64,000 nucleotides of DNA, from positions 248,001 to 312,000 of the forward strand of contig JAWZYV010012253.1 of NCBI GenBank assembly GCA_038373885.1. The letters run 5' to 3'. A program made the position numbers and the translations under genes. This stretch comes from Cheiracanthium punctorium. Taxonomy: Eukaryota > Arthropoda > Arachnida > Araneae > Cheiracanthiidae. Positions 34,439 through 45,432 of the stretch are shown one piece after another. Position 1 is the stretch's first letter. The number at the start of each line of letters is the position of its first letter. The notes under the pieces were generated by a model. It was not told the DNA's origin. It saw only the letters and a program-made list of their open reading frames with translations, and ran no database searches.

Positions 34439-36156
34439 CACGGTTGCCAGATTTGGCTAATATTAGCCAATTTGGCTAATTTTGATCACGCTTGGCTAGA
34501 AAATTTTTAAAGAAAATAGCCAACCTGATTTTGGCTAATTTTTGGCTATTTTTATTGTGATTGCTAGAAACTGGTCCAATTTTAACTAATTTTTTTTTTC
34601 AGCATATTTGACTCGATAACTTTTTTGAAGAAATTGTCTAACTTTTTCAGCCTTAGCAGGAAGGAAAATTCAGTTACCTCAACTAACTCTAGCATTGAGA
34701 CTGAGAGAGGGACATGGGGTCAGAGCTTTGAAAAGGATATTGATAGCTTAGGTGATAGTATTGTACCGGAATGCAAGGAAGCGATAAACGCAAGTAGACT
34801 GGGAACCATACGCGTTCCAATTCTTTGTTTTTAAAGGAGGGGGAGTAGCCTAATCGCAAAGCGCTTATATGCATAATCGTTCGAGCGACACTCCACTATT
34901 TAGCCAGTAGCGTAGCCAGGATTTTATTTCGTGGGGAGATGAGTAGAAAATTTTAAGCTAAGTAAGAGTATTCAAGAGCAATAAGTTAATTTAGTTCACC
35001 AAAAAAGAGAGGGGTTAAATTTTGGGGAAAGGGGGCCAGCGGCGTAGCCAGGATTTCTTTTCGAGGGAAGGGGTGCAAAATTTTCTCATCTATATATCAA
35101 TTGCAGTAAAATAAATGAAAAAATGCCTTTACCCGTGTCTGTCTCCAGTGTTCGATTCAGGAATTTTTTCTAGGGTCCCTTTTAGCGAAAAATGCTTATT
35201 TTTATGAATTTCAATACTTAATTTTGTGAATCTCAACACTTATTTATGTGAATTTTCATATCAATTTTTAAAGAAAGCCAGTTTTTTTGTTAAAATGATT
35301 TATAAAACACATTAAAATGTAGGGTAAAATGTCAATGAAGGGCCGTTTTAATCGATTGCAATTTTGTGAAGGGGTTGCAAAACGGACTCTGTTTTCATCT
35401 GCATCGACTCCATCCTGCTCTCCCTAGTTTCGGGATGGAGCAGAGCCCGATTATGACAAACCGGGACCTGAGGCAGAAGTCTGAATGGGATGCTCCCTAC
35501 ATGTTGATACTGTGTGTGACAACTACTTTTATGTTTTTTTGTGTGCGCATATGAATCTTTGTCTGATTAAATGTATCCAACATGAAGCATGCTAATATTA
35601 GATAAATAAGAATGCTTACAGGCCCTGAATTATCGCAGGGGTATATGCCCCAGGTCCCCAATTTTGAGGCGCCCCTAAATTATTACAGTATGTGAATTTA
35701 GTTTAAGGTTTTTTTTCCCAATGTAGTAAATGCTTAATTTTTTCAGTTATGAATTTACAAAATGCAAAAATCTTTTTTTTTCTTCTTAATTCCCCCTCTC
35801 CATAAAAAAAATCACAGGAGATTAAAGATTTCTGCAAAAAGAAGTGGTATATGAATCTTTGTCTTGATTAAATGTATCCAACATGAAGTACATTAATATC
35901 AGATAAACGAGAATGCTTATGAACATTATAACATTATAAACATATGGGATATCAACATTTTATATAAAAAGGTTTTTTGAGAATGTCGCCCCCCCCCTTA
36001 TGTAAGAAAACATGTCCATACTCTATTCCAATTTCAAATTCTGCAAAACTTAATTAAAAATCCGAAAGGTGGCGCTGCAATCGCCGGTTTGGCTATTTTT
36101 GGCTAATTTTCAGAAGCCATTTGGCTATTTTCATAAATTTCGATCTGGCAACCCTG
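34439..36156 (+). mobile_element. Non-autonomous hAT (TTGGCTA family), copy 2, with nested repeats
   Basis: Left end CACGGTTGCCAGAT, right end ATCTGGCAACCCTG; exact 8-bp duplication CTCAAGGG at 34431-34438 and 36157-36164. Ends are filled with TTGGCTAATTTT units. Near 34625-34740 it shares a block ('gaaattgtc', 'gccttagcaggaaggaaaa', 'ttacctcaac') with copy 3, which lies reversed at 37665-37765. Inside are two 'gcgtagccagg' fragments (34908 and 35043) and the repeat also present at 1270-1590. No transposase domain is visible, only a short frame at 34625-34834. Confidence 0.88.
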
Positions 36157-36164
36157 CTCAAGGG

Positions 36165-36649
36165 TCCCAGACTCACCGAATCAGTTAATGCAAATGATTG
36201 ATAACACGCGATGTAACCTACGTGCATTAAACTTATTAGAGTTTAAGTCAAATGACTTATCAGATATATTAATTATGCACATTTTGTTCCAAAAACTGGA
36301 TCCAGAAGTACGAAAAGGTTTCGAAATGAAACTGAGTAAAAGTGAAATTCCGAAGTTAGAAAACTTCTTAAGCTTTTTGGAAGAACGTAGCAGAATTTTG
36401 CAGGGATATTTGCCCGAGAAAAAGAAATCTATTTTCATTGCTAAACCTAGCAATAAGCCAACTCCTCAGAGATCACTCTTAACGAATACAAAATCGAACT
36501 GCGTATTAAACTGTAACGAGAAGCATTCTCTTTATAGATGTCATAAATTTAGAGAAATGAATGTCTCTAATCGAGCTGATATAGTAAAAAAATTCAATCT
36601 CTGTGTTTCATGCCTTAATAAACATTCCTCTCCTTGTTTATCAAAAAAC
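36165..36649 (+). pseudogene. BEL gag, middle part with zinc-finger region
   Basis: Continues gag after the first hAT in the frame predicted by removing 1,726 bases. It reads through LNLLEFKSNDLSD, FQKLDPEVRKGFE and SFLEERSRIL, then Cys/His motifs CVLNCNEKHSLYRCHKF and CVSCLNKHSSPC. Such BEL zinc fingers bind the element's RNA. The next finger is cut by the hAT at 36650. No stop codon occurs inside. Any reading past 36649 in place is transposon sequence. Confidence 0.8.
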
Positions 36650-37943
36650 CAGGGTTGCCAGATCAAAATTTATGAAAATAGCCAAATTGCCTCTGAAAAT
36701 TAGCCAAAAATAGCCAAACCTGTGATTGCAGCGCCATCTTTTGGATTTTTAATAAAGCTTTGGAGAATTTGAAGTTGGAATAGAGTATGAATACGTTTTT
36801 TACATGGGAGGGGAAGAGTTTCTCTCAAAATCTTTTGATTTAAAACATTTGTTTAAAATTTTAAAGAGAAAGTTCTATTTTCTGCTCTTGAATTCCATAC
36901 AAGTTCAACCCTCAAAGAAAAAAAAAATTGGTCATACAATTAAGCAAATGAACAGAATATGTACCTAATAATTAATCAACAATTCCTCATACTGTATAAT
37001 AAATACGTACAGACTGGGGAATTCTGCCTATATTAGTAATATAGAGATAATTTTATTTTCGGAGTGGGAGCTGTCTATCAAATAGTAATTTAAGTAAATG
37101 TATTCAAGAATTATAAGATATATGTAGTTTACCAAAAACACAAAAGTAGTCAGATTTCGAGGGAGGGGAAGCAGCCCCCTCAGGATGCACGCTTGGTCTA
37201 TACAAGCAAATTTAGAGTATAAAATATGAACGTATTTTTTTCAAAATGTTCTGACCAACTTTAGAAATAAAACTTAATTCATTTACACAGCATGAAAATT
37301 TTCATCCTTTGTCTTACGGCGCATTAATATTAGTTAAAAACAACCTAAATATATAAATTATTCCAACTGTTGCTATGTGAACATAAAATTTAATGTAACA
37401 TATCTAAAATAAATAAAAAATGTAGATATATGTAACTGCAAGGTGACGGTGACAGTCCGCCAACTGGCGGCGAATTAAAAAAAAAAAAATATGCAAGCAA
37501 TAAAATAAAAAATAAAGGGGCGGCAGCAGCATACCCTAATGCCAAAATTCGGAAAGAATGGGGCATCAAACAGGGCCGCACCGGGCACCAACGCAACACA
37601 ACAACCCTCTGTCAGAGGTCAAGGGTAATGACATGATTTTTATAGGCGTGACACATGACCTCACCTTCCTCTTTCAGCCTCAGTGTTGGAGTTGGTTGAG
37701 GTAACTGAATTTTCCTTCCTGCTAAGGCTAAATAGTTTGACAATTTCTTCAAAAAATTTATCGACTCAAATAAGCTTAAAAAATGACCAAATTAGATAAT
37801 ATTAACCAATTTCGAGCAACCACGATAAAAAAATAGCCAAAAATTAGCCAAAATCAGGTTGGCTATTTTCTTTACAAATTTTCTAGCCAATCGTGATCAA
37901 AAATAGCCAAATTGGCTAATATTAGCCAAATCTGGCAGCCCTG
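36650..37943 (-). mobile_element. Non-autonomous hAT (TTGGCTA family), copy 3, reversed
   Basis: CAGGGTTGCCAGAT at the left and AATCTGGCAGCCCTG at the right; exact 8-bp duplication CAAAAAAC at 36642-36649 and 37944-37951. Internal order is the reverse of copy 2: the GGCGCCATCTTTTGG-like block is at its left (36733) and the 'ccttcctgctaaggc' block at its right (37715). Both copies thus entered the same retrotransposon independently and in opposite orientation. Confidence 0.9.
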
Positions 37944-37951
37944 CAAAAAAC

Positions 37952-38653
37952 TGCTGTTTTTTATGCAAATCGAAAAGCCACAATTCTCTCCTGCATAATC
38001 CACTTGAACATAATGAATCATCGCCTATCTGCGAGGCGCCAGACCCCCCCTCGACCACTCAAGAGTCGACTTTGTTTGTGCGGCAGAGAAAAAATTCTTG
38101 TGTAATTCTAAACACAGCTGTGATTTACTTAAGGGATTGTGCTGGTGAATATAGGCCATTAATCGCAGCACTGGACAGTTGTTCCACAGTGAATTTACTA
38201 ACCAGTTATAGCGCTGAGTTATTAGGATTGCGGAAACAAAAAAAGCTCGTCTCGATCTCTGGTTTAAACGATACTGGCTTAACCGCAAAATCATTTGTTA
38301 GTACTGAGCTCACAAACAGAAACAAAACTAAGTCGTATCACTTGGATATGTTAATAGTACCTAAAATTGCAGAGCTTCCACCCACATTTATTCATACGTC
38401 CAATTTAAAATTACCTGAAAATATAACGCTAGCGGATAATGATTGGAATAGACCGAAGCGTATAAACGCATTAATCGGTGCTGGTATATTTTATCAATTA
38501 TTAGGTTCTCATAAAATTAAAATTGATGATTCGCAGTTAATGTTAGTTGAAACTATTTTTGGTCACGTTGTATCGGGCGCTCTAAACACTTCAAATTCGG
38601 ATATCGATACATCCGATTCATGTTTTTTAACCGTGGAATCAGAGCGTCTCGAT
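37952..38653 (+). pseudogene. BEL zinc-finger end and protease part of pol
   Basis: In the frame continued from gag, a CxxC-x4-H-type finger (CCFLCKSKSH) follows the second hAT at once. After a variable linker comes the DUF1758-like protease domain, with LIAALDSCST at about 38158-38187 as its active-site aspartate region and INALIGAGIFYQLL at about 38465. The retroelement protease would cleave the polyprotein. The segment ends at a TAG, 38654-38656, after which the same frame continues into reverse transcriptase. Confidence 0.8.
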
Positions 38654-38656
38654 TAG
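38654..38656 (+). other. In-frame TAG between BEL protease and reverse transcriptase
   Basis: The only stop in the ancestral 1,686-codon frame, in the context GAT TAG GAA. It may be a point mutation in this copy or a suppressible stop; known BEL elements generally use a single frame, which favours mutation. Confidence 0.85.
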
Positions 38657-41600
38657 GAATTGACTGCTTTTTGGGAAGTAGAAGAGGTTGAAAATACCAA
38701 AAAGGTTGCTAGTGAAGAATTGAATTATTGTAATGAGCATTTTGAAAAAACACATTCTAGAAAGCCTGATGGCAGATATGTTGTTAAAATGCCATTCAAA
38801 CCAGATTGCTCTGAAACATTGTTAGGCAGTTCCAAAGGCATTGTTTCGAAAAGGTTAAATAATTTATGGCACAGGTTAGACCGGGATCTTACTATGAAGG
38901 AACTTTATATTGGATTTTTAGCCGAATACGAAGCCTTACACCACATGGTTGAGATGAAAGAAAATGAGGATTGCCATGAAGGTTACTATCTTCCTCACCA
39001 CGGCGTTTTGCGACCAACTAGCAAAACCACGAAATTGCGGGTGGTGTTTGACGCCAGTGCCAAGACTACACAGAAAAATTCTCTAAACGATTTGCTCTGC
39101 AAGGGAGGGGTAATTCAAGAAGATCTTTTTTCTATTTTAATACGATTTAGAAAACATATTTACGCTTTCACTACAGACATTAAACAAATGTTTAGAATGA
39201 TCGAATTACATCCTTCGCAAACTAAACTTCAAAAAATCCTGTGGAAGGACAGTCAACACTCACCAACAAAGGTTTTTCAATTGAATACTGTCACTTACGG
39301 CACTGCGTGCGCACCTTACTTAGCCACGCGTGTTTTGCAACAGCTCGCAATAGATGAAAGAAATGATTTCCCTTTAGCTTCGAACATTGTACTTCGAGAT
39401 TTTTATATGGATGATTGCCTATCCGGCTCATCCGATTTAGAAAGTTTTGAACAAATTCGATCAGAACTGACTGAGCTCCTTCTGAGAGGTGGCATGCAGT
39501 TGCACAAATGGTGCACAAACCAGGCTCAAACTACTGAACCCCAGACTTTTCCATTCGATCGAAATTCGGAAGAAATTACAGTCAAAACGTTAGGCATGTT
39601 ATGGAATAGTTCCAGTGACACTTTCTCGTATAAGGTTGACATCACTGCAAATTGCAGTGTTACAAAGCGAGATGTACTCTCTCAAATTGCACGGATATAT
39701 GACCCACTTGGCCTTCTTGGTCCAATTATTGCCAAGGCGAAAATATATATGCAACAGTTGTGGTCATTAAAATTAGAATGGAACGAAACTTTACCCGCAG
39801 ATATTTCAAAACAATGGGAAACTTTTTGCAAGGCATTACCAGACTTGGAGTCCATCAAGGTCCCAAGGTGCTTCTTGACGCCCGACGTTCAGTCTGTTGT
39901 GATTAATGGATTCGCAGATGCGTCATCGGCTGCTTACGGCGCAGTTATCTACATTCAGGCTGTGTCGAACACAAATGAGTGCATGAATAAACTCCTCTGC
40001 AGTAAATCACGAGTAGCACCGATGAAAACCATGACTATTCCACGCCTTGAGCTACAAGCTTGTCTTTTGCTGTCGAAGTTGGTCCAGAAAGTCTACGAGG
40101 CCTTAAAGCTTCAAATCGACGCTGTTAGACTGTTCTCTGACTCTACCATCGCCCTTGCGTGGATCAATTCACCTCCTCATCTTTTAAAACAGTTTGTGTC
40201 AAATAGAGTGGCACAAATTCAGCTTCTCACGAAAGACTACGAATGGTACCACGTTGCTTCATCTGAAAATCCGGCGGACGTTCTATCGCGTGGACTCGAT
40301 GTCAAGGCACTAATTCAGCATGACCTTTGGTGGATTGGACCGCCATTCCTCAAGGAACAAACTGTGAACTTTTCTCAAAACAGTGACTTTCCCCTGAATG
40401 ATGCAGCTGCTCTTGAACTTAAACCAGTTGCAAAGACTGCCTTAACTATAACAAACTTTGATTTCATCGACAGCCTAATTAACTTGACTAATTGCAAAAA
40501 CCCTTTGTCAAAAGGATCCGGACCATTAGCGATCAGTGAAATTCATTACGCGCAATCAATCCTTTTCAAACAGGTTCAGGGTAAGTATTTTTCGTCAGAA
40601 ATTTCTGCACTAAAGAAAGGAGAACCTGTACCTACTTCAAGTAAGTTAAAGTTCCTTAATCCCTTTCTCGACAATGAGGACGTTATTCGTGTTGGAGGGC
40701 GAATTAATAATTCAAATTTAAACTATGATAAAAGACATCCTATAATTCTCCCATCCAATAGCAAATTGACCAAAATTATTTTCGAGTACTACCACAAGAG
40801 TAATTTGCATGTCGGACCTCAGACTTTGTTAAATACTGTTCGACAAAAGTTCTGGCCCATCAACGGAAGAAGTATTGCGAGACTAGTAGTACATAAGTGT
40901 ATAAAGTGCTTCAAAATAAAGCCAGTTGTTGCCAATCAGATTATAGGAGAACTTCCTGCTGAGAGAGTTACACCTTCCTCTCCCTTTCATAATGTTGGCC
41001 TAGATTTCTGTGGCCCATTCCAAATTAAGTACAAGGGTCAAAGGAAGGGAATTTTTCACAAAATCTATGTCGCTATATTCATATGTATGAATACTAAAGC
41101 TGTGCATTTTGAAGTAGTCTCGGACTTAACAACGCAGGGTCTGCTTGCCGCTCTAAAGAGATTTTTCGCACGTCGTGGAAAAAGCTCCACCATTTTTAGC
41201 GACAACGCTACCAATTTTGTTGGAGCGTATTCTGAGTTGAAACACTTATTGAATACCTTAAAACAAACTAATAACGAAATTTCTAGTTATCTTATTACAG
41301 AAGGCATAAATTGGAAGTTTCTGCTTCCTAGAGCTCCAAATTTTGGAGGTCTTTGGGAGGCAGGAGTTAAATCCTTCAAGTATCATTTCAAGCGAACCAT
41401 CGGTGTCTCAAAATTGACATTAGAGGAATTTTTAACTATCATGGTGCAAATCGAGGGTGTTTTAAATTCTCGACCACTTTCCCCCTTATCACCTGATCCC
41501 GATAATTTTGAGGTGCTTACTCCAGGTCATTTTTTGATAGGCAGAGCTATTAATTCTCCACCTGAACCAGATTACACAGGCACGCGGGATAATTGTTTAA

Positions 41601-41899
41601 ATAGTTGGCAAAAGGCACAAAAAATAGTTCAAAATATTTGGAAGTTATGGAAAAACAGTTATTTGAGCCACCTCCAACAAAGAACCAAATGGTTCTTTGA
41701 AAAACAAAATGTAACTCCAGGCATGCTAGTGCTAATTAAAGAGACAGAGTTACCTCTTTGTAAGTGGTCCATCGGAAGAATCATTGATGTACATCCAGGT
41801 GCCGACGGAAAGGTGCGTGTTGTAAATGTTCGCACACCGAAAGGTGAATTCAAAAGACCCATTACCAAATTAAGTATCCTGCCTATTGAAGATACTTAA
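38657..41899 (+). CDS. BEL pol: reverse transcriptase, RNase H, integrase, DUF5641-like end
   Basis: An uninterrupted frame of 1,080 sense codons directly after the TAG. It opens with FWEVEEV, typical of the start of BEL RT. LRVVFDASAKT and the catalytic FYMDDCLSG (YMDD at 39404-39415) are RT; IARIYDPLGLLGP follows. RNase H has INGFADASSAAYGAV (about 39904) and LFSDSTIALAW. Integrase has the HHCC zinc site (CIKCF near 40903) and acidic residues at 41003 (DFCGPF), 41201 (SDNATNF) and 41357 (GGLWE). The C-terminus resembles DUF5641 (CKWSIGRIIDVHPGADG, ITKLSILP). No ATG lies near the start, so on its own it would need readthrough or the upstream frame. Otherwise it appears full length and undamaged. 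Confidence 0.9.
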   Translation, partial: ELTAFWEVEEVENTKKVASEELNYCNEHFEKTHSRKPDGRYVVKMPFKPDCSETLLGSSKGIVSKRLNNLWHRLDRDLTMKELYIGFLAEYEALHHMVEMKENEDCHEGYYLPHHGVLRPTSKTTKLRVVFDASAKTTQKNSLNDLLCKGGVIQEDLFSILIRFRKHIYAFTTDIKQMFRMIELHPSQTKLQKILWKDSQHSPTKVFQLNTVTYGTACAPYLATRVLQQLAIDERNDFPLASNIVLRDFYMDDCLSGSSDLESFEQIRSELTELLLRGGMQLHKWCTNQAQTTEPQTFPFDRNSEEITVKTLGMLWNSSSDTFSYKVDITANCSVTKRDVLSQIARIYDPLGLLGPIIAKAKIYMQQLWSLKLEWNETLPADISKQWETFCKALPDLESIKVPRCFLTPDVQSVVINGFADASSAAYGAVIYIQAVSNTNECMNKLLCSKSRVAPMKTMTIPRLELQACLLLSKLVQKVYEALKLQIDAVRLFSDSTIALAWINSPPHLLKQFVSNRVAQIQLLTKDYEWYHVASSENPADVLSRGLDVKALIQHDLWWIGPPFLKEQTVNFSQNSDFPLNDAAALELKPVAKTALTITNFDFIDSLINLTNCKNPLSKGSGPLAISEIHYAQSILFKQVQGKYFSSEISALKKGEPVPTSSKLKFLNPFLDNEDVIRVGGRINNSNLNYDKRHPIILPSNSKLTKIIFEYYHKSNLHVGPQTLLNTVRQKFWPINGRSIARLVVHKCIKCFKIKPVVANQIIGELPAERVTPSSPFHNVGLDFCGPFQIKYKGQRKGIFHKIYVAIFICMNTKAVHFEVVSDLTTQGLLAALKRFFARRGKSSTIFSDNATNFVGAYSELKHLLNTLKQTNNEISSYLITEGINWKFLLPRAPNFGGLWEAGVKSFKYHFKRTIGVSKLTLEEFLTIMVQIEGVLNSRPLSPLSPDPDNFEVLTPGHFLIGRAINSPPEPDYTGTRDNCLNSWQKAQKIVQNIWKLWKNSYLSHLQQRTKWFFEKQNVTPGMLVLIKETELPLCKWSIGRIIDVHPGADGKVRVVNVRTPKGEFKRPITKLSILPIEDT

Positions 41900-42044
41900 A
41901 ATTTAAAACAAATTCACAACAAAATGTCATGTGCTCAAATTGTTGTTTTATGTTTTTATAAATGTTCTATATTATGTTTTGTCATTATATATATATATAT
42001 GTATACACTTTTTTTATCTCCTCTTGAAATATGGCTATTTCAAC

Positions 42045-42055
42045 GGGCGGCGGAA
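42045..42055 (+). promoter_or_regulatory. BEL polypurine-tract-like sequence
   Basis: GGGCGGCGGAA lies directly before the 3' LTR, where second-strand synthesis is primed. It is purine-rich except for two C. Confidence 0.6.
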
Positions 42056-42333
42056 TGTTCTGTATTAGTTGTATTTAACCTCCTTGGCGCGCTTGCCGTC
42101 TGACGCCAACGCGCCAACACTATTTGAACGGGTTGCAACCCTTCTCTGTATTTTTTCTTCAGATTCAGATTTGATCTCATATTGTACGGATGCTCCCAGC
42201 AGCTCCTTCATTTGAACCCTAGTTCAAAACTTTAACAAAACTGCCCCTTGGCAGTAACTGTTATTACAATCTACAAAAATAAAATATCTTACTAATTAAA
42301 TACAGTCCACTGTTTACCTGAAGGCTCCCGACA
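42056..42333 (+). repeat. BEL 3' LTR, 278 bp
   Basis: Matches the 5' LTR with a single 4-bp deletion; followed by the duplicated CCCAT. Confidence 0.93.
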
Positions 42334-42338
42334 CCCAT

Positions 42339-43030
42339 ATTTAGATAAATAATTTATTTACATGTTGAAAATTTGCATATCAATACAATGGCCTTTTCTG
42401 TTTACATTAATGTCTTCAAAAGTTTTTCAAGTTTATTTGAAAATTAAAAATTAATTAACAGATTGAAAGCAACTATTTTCTATATGGGGTTCACTGCGCG
42501 CAGTCTAACACACATAAATATCATTTTACAAACTCAATATTTTTTCTTCATTCACTCTGGTAATACACAATTAAAATGACCTATTACTATTTAGATATTG
42601 CATACCTATCTACAGAAAAATGATAGTTAATTATTTTTTCACTATTTAACAAATTAAAGCATTTGTAAATTAAAAAATTATATGAAGTCGGATAAAAAAA
42701 TATTTCATTTTAAGTATGTATTATCAGAGTGTATCTAGAAAAAATATTGAGGCTGTAAAAGTATTTTTATGTAAGGCTGCGTGCAGTGAACCAAATGTGA
42801 ATAATATTTTTTTTTTAATCAGTGAATAAATAAATTTAGTAATTAACCTACAAAACTTTTAAAGACTTTAATGCAAACAGAAAAGGCCATTTTATTGTTA
42901 TAAAAAATTTCTTATATGCAAATAAATTATTTTTGTAAATATAGGACCATATACATAAAGAACTTTTTTCGATTTTCATCATTTTTAAAGGGTACAAAGA
43001 CCCTTTTAAACAGAAATACAATTGCGAAAA
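42339..43030. repeat. Palindromic (foldback) element, remainder of left arm and whole right arm
   Basis: 42339-42430 is matched by the reverse complement of 42850-42950 ('aatggccttttctgttt' versus 'aaacagaaaaggccatt'). The inner pair 'gttcactgcgcgcag' (42489) and 'ctgcgtgcagtgaac' (42778) is also inverted. Including the outer part at 33410-33497, each arm is at least 170 bp with moderate divergence. The transposon class is unknown; nothing is coded. Confidence 0.7.
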
Positions 43031-43196
43031 AAGCTTAGATAACTTTGATAGAGACTTGTTTTGCTTTGTTTTAGACATACACTTTGTTAAAACTTTCTAG
43101 TCTATCTAAAATAAATGTCTGCGATATTACACAGCTGATACGATTATTTACTTATCACTAGTCACACCTCGAATCATTTTCAAGCTAAGAGAAGAT

Positions 43197-43226
43197 ACAT
43201 ATATATATATGTGTGTGTGTGTGTGT
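43197..43226. repeat. (AT)n(GT)n microsatellite
   Basis: Seven AT units followed by eight GT units. Confidence 0.95.
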
Positions 43227-43471
43227 AATACTCTAACCTACTCCAAAGTTTAACGTACTTACCTCTGAGTAAGGTTGAATCATCCACGGTTTTAGAAATA
43301 ATCTATGTTAGTAACTAAATTTCCGCTGTTTATATATGTACTAGCTGAGTGCCCGTTCATCGCACGGTAGTAAATGAAAATTTTCCTAACATGTGTAATC
43401 CCAACTAATTCCAGTGATGTGAAATCTAAAATAAAAGCAAAATTATTTGATTCTTGATGTAAAGTTTGCGT

Positions 43472-44313
43472 CATGAGTACTAACCTGGCATCATTGCAAC
43501 ATAATGACTCAAAAAACTGTCAGTGTCATTCACGATCAGAAAAGCGAAAAGCTTAGTGGTTTGCAGAGAACTCCTGACTTTCAAAATGTGTTATTTCTAC
43601 ATTACACTGTTTTTTAGGTTCAAGTTGTAGCATTAAATACCTCAGACACTACATGAAATGGACAACTGTTTATTTTAAAATAGCTGCGCTCCCGCTCTTC
43701 ATGCGGGAAGAAGCGAATATTTTACTAAAATCATATCTGCATGTGGAAAACAGAATTTAATTTAAAAAAAAGTTCAAGTAATCTCCTCTGTTAAAATTAC
43801 TGCGGGATATATCAACACAAATTAGAATGACTTATCGTTCAATTGGTTGTAAAACAACCCTTGAAAAAGGATAAACAGAACACTTTTAATTTCATGAGTA
43901 CTAACCTGGCATCATTGCAACATAATGACTCAAAAAACTGTCAGTGTCATTCGCGATCAGAAAAGCGAAAAGCTTAGCGGTTTGCAGAGAACTCCTGACT
44001 TTCAAAATGTGTTATTTCTACATTACACTGTTTTTTAGGTTCAAGTTGTAGCATTAAATACCTCAGACACTACATGAAATGGACAACTGTTTATTTAAAA
44101 ATAGCTGCGCACCCGCTCTTCATACGGGAAGAGGCGAATATTTTACTAAAATCATATCTGCATGTGGAAAACAGAATTTAATTTTTAAAAAAGTCCAAGT
44201 AATCTCCTCTGTTAAAATTACTACGGGATATATCAACACAAATTAGAATGACTTATCGTTCAAATGGTTGTAAAACAACCCTTGAAAAAGGATAAACAGA
44301 ACACTTTTAATAT
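43472..44313. repeat. Two tandem 421-bp copies
   Basis: 43472-43892 and 43893-44313 are nearly identical, both starting 'catgagtactaacctggcat'. Differences are a handful of substitutions (for example 'ttcacgatc' / 'ttcgcgatc'). Each copy holds a degenerate Helitron-like terminal hairpin: CCCGCTCTTCATGCGGG at 43691 and CCCGCTCTTCATACGGG at 44112. Confidence 0.9.
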
Positions 44314-45201
44314 CATGAAATATTTATTAACGTGGTATATTGGGATTTATTCATATTATCCTTACAAATCTACTAATACTACCTATTACGTATATCAAAA
44401 CTATCTATCTTCGCTTCTCCTTCTTCAATGCTCGATTAAAAGAAACAGCTTAGATTATTTGGTACCAATGTGGGATCTTTTTATTCTATGGTGATTCTTT
44501 GCAATTTACGTATTAGCATAAACAATTATCATTTCATATAATGGTTGCCATTAAGGAAGCTCTCTCATTTATGCATAGTTTTGTAAGATTTGCGTATTTA
44601 TCACCGCAAAACATTTCATCTCAACGTGGTGGAAAATATCCAAGCGGTGCCATCCATATATCCAATTAAGCGATATCCTGTAAATCCTCCATGATTCTGT
44701 CCCCTGAAAAACATCAAACTGTGTAATCTCGAGGAGCTATTTAGAATCGCTTTAATTGTGACAGAACGCAGTTGCAGAGTTTGCAAATTTCACGCATTTT
44801 TTAAATTTATGACGTCACTGTTTAACTGTCGTAAAAGATACTTCGGTTGGTTGAGGGAGTTAATTTGATATTTCGCTCAGTAGCTTTCAAACGGTATCAT
44901 ATTAAAATTTACAACGACGTTGAAAACTTTTTTGCTTTATATAGGAATAGGATTCTATGAAGGAACGTAATCCAACGTTAAAATAAAACTATACTCGTTA
45001 AAATAAAACTATACTCGTAACATACATATGTTAGGAAACATATATGCCTGCGACATAATTAAATGCGAAAAATAAAAAAGTAAATAGAAAATTTTTAATA
45101 TATCCAGATTAGAACAAACTTTGTAGCTTATAAAATGAAGAACATTTTCAGCTGCGTTAAAATATTTCAAGTTTTAAATAAGCCACGGATTAAATGCCAC
45201 T

Positions 45202-45229
45202 TATAATAATAATAATAATAATAATAATG
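45202..45229. repeat. (AAT)n microsatellite
   Basis: About nine AAT/ATA units. Confidence 0.95.
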
Positions 45230-45432
45230 AATTTCTCAGTTTATTTCTAAAGTAAGTTTTAATCAAAATATCGCCTTCTTGTGTTAAAATTATGGCGTAA
45301 TTTTTACGTATCTTAAAGCATTTGACGTCATAGATCCTCACTTGCGAATTGAAATTCCGATATCCCATTTAAAAACTCATTGGTTGAAAAAAACCTTATT
45401 TTTTCTAATCCTTTCCGTGGCAATGCAACAAA

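Larger units (their letters stand above)
33498..42333 (+). mobile_element. BEL/Pao LTR retrotransposon with two hAT insertions
   Basis: Bounded by the 5-bp duplication CCCAT (33493-33497 and 42334-42338). LTRs of 282 and 278 bp appear identical except for a 4-bp indel. Inside is a single ancestral gag-pol frame, now cut by hAT copies at 34439-36156 and 36650-37943. Counting bases, removal of each hAT plus one duplicated target keeps the same frame from 33814 to 41899 (1,686 codons). One in-frame TAG remains. The Gag DUF1759-like domain, the zinc-finger region, and pol with protease, RT, RNase H and integrase identify BEL/Pao. Confidence 0.93.
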
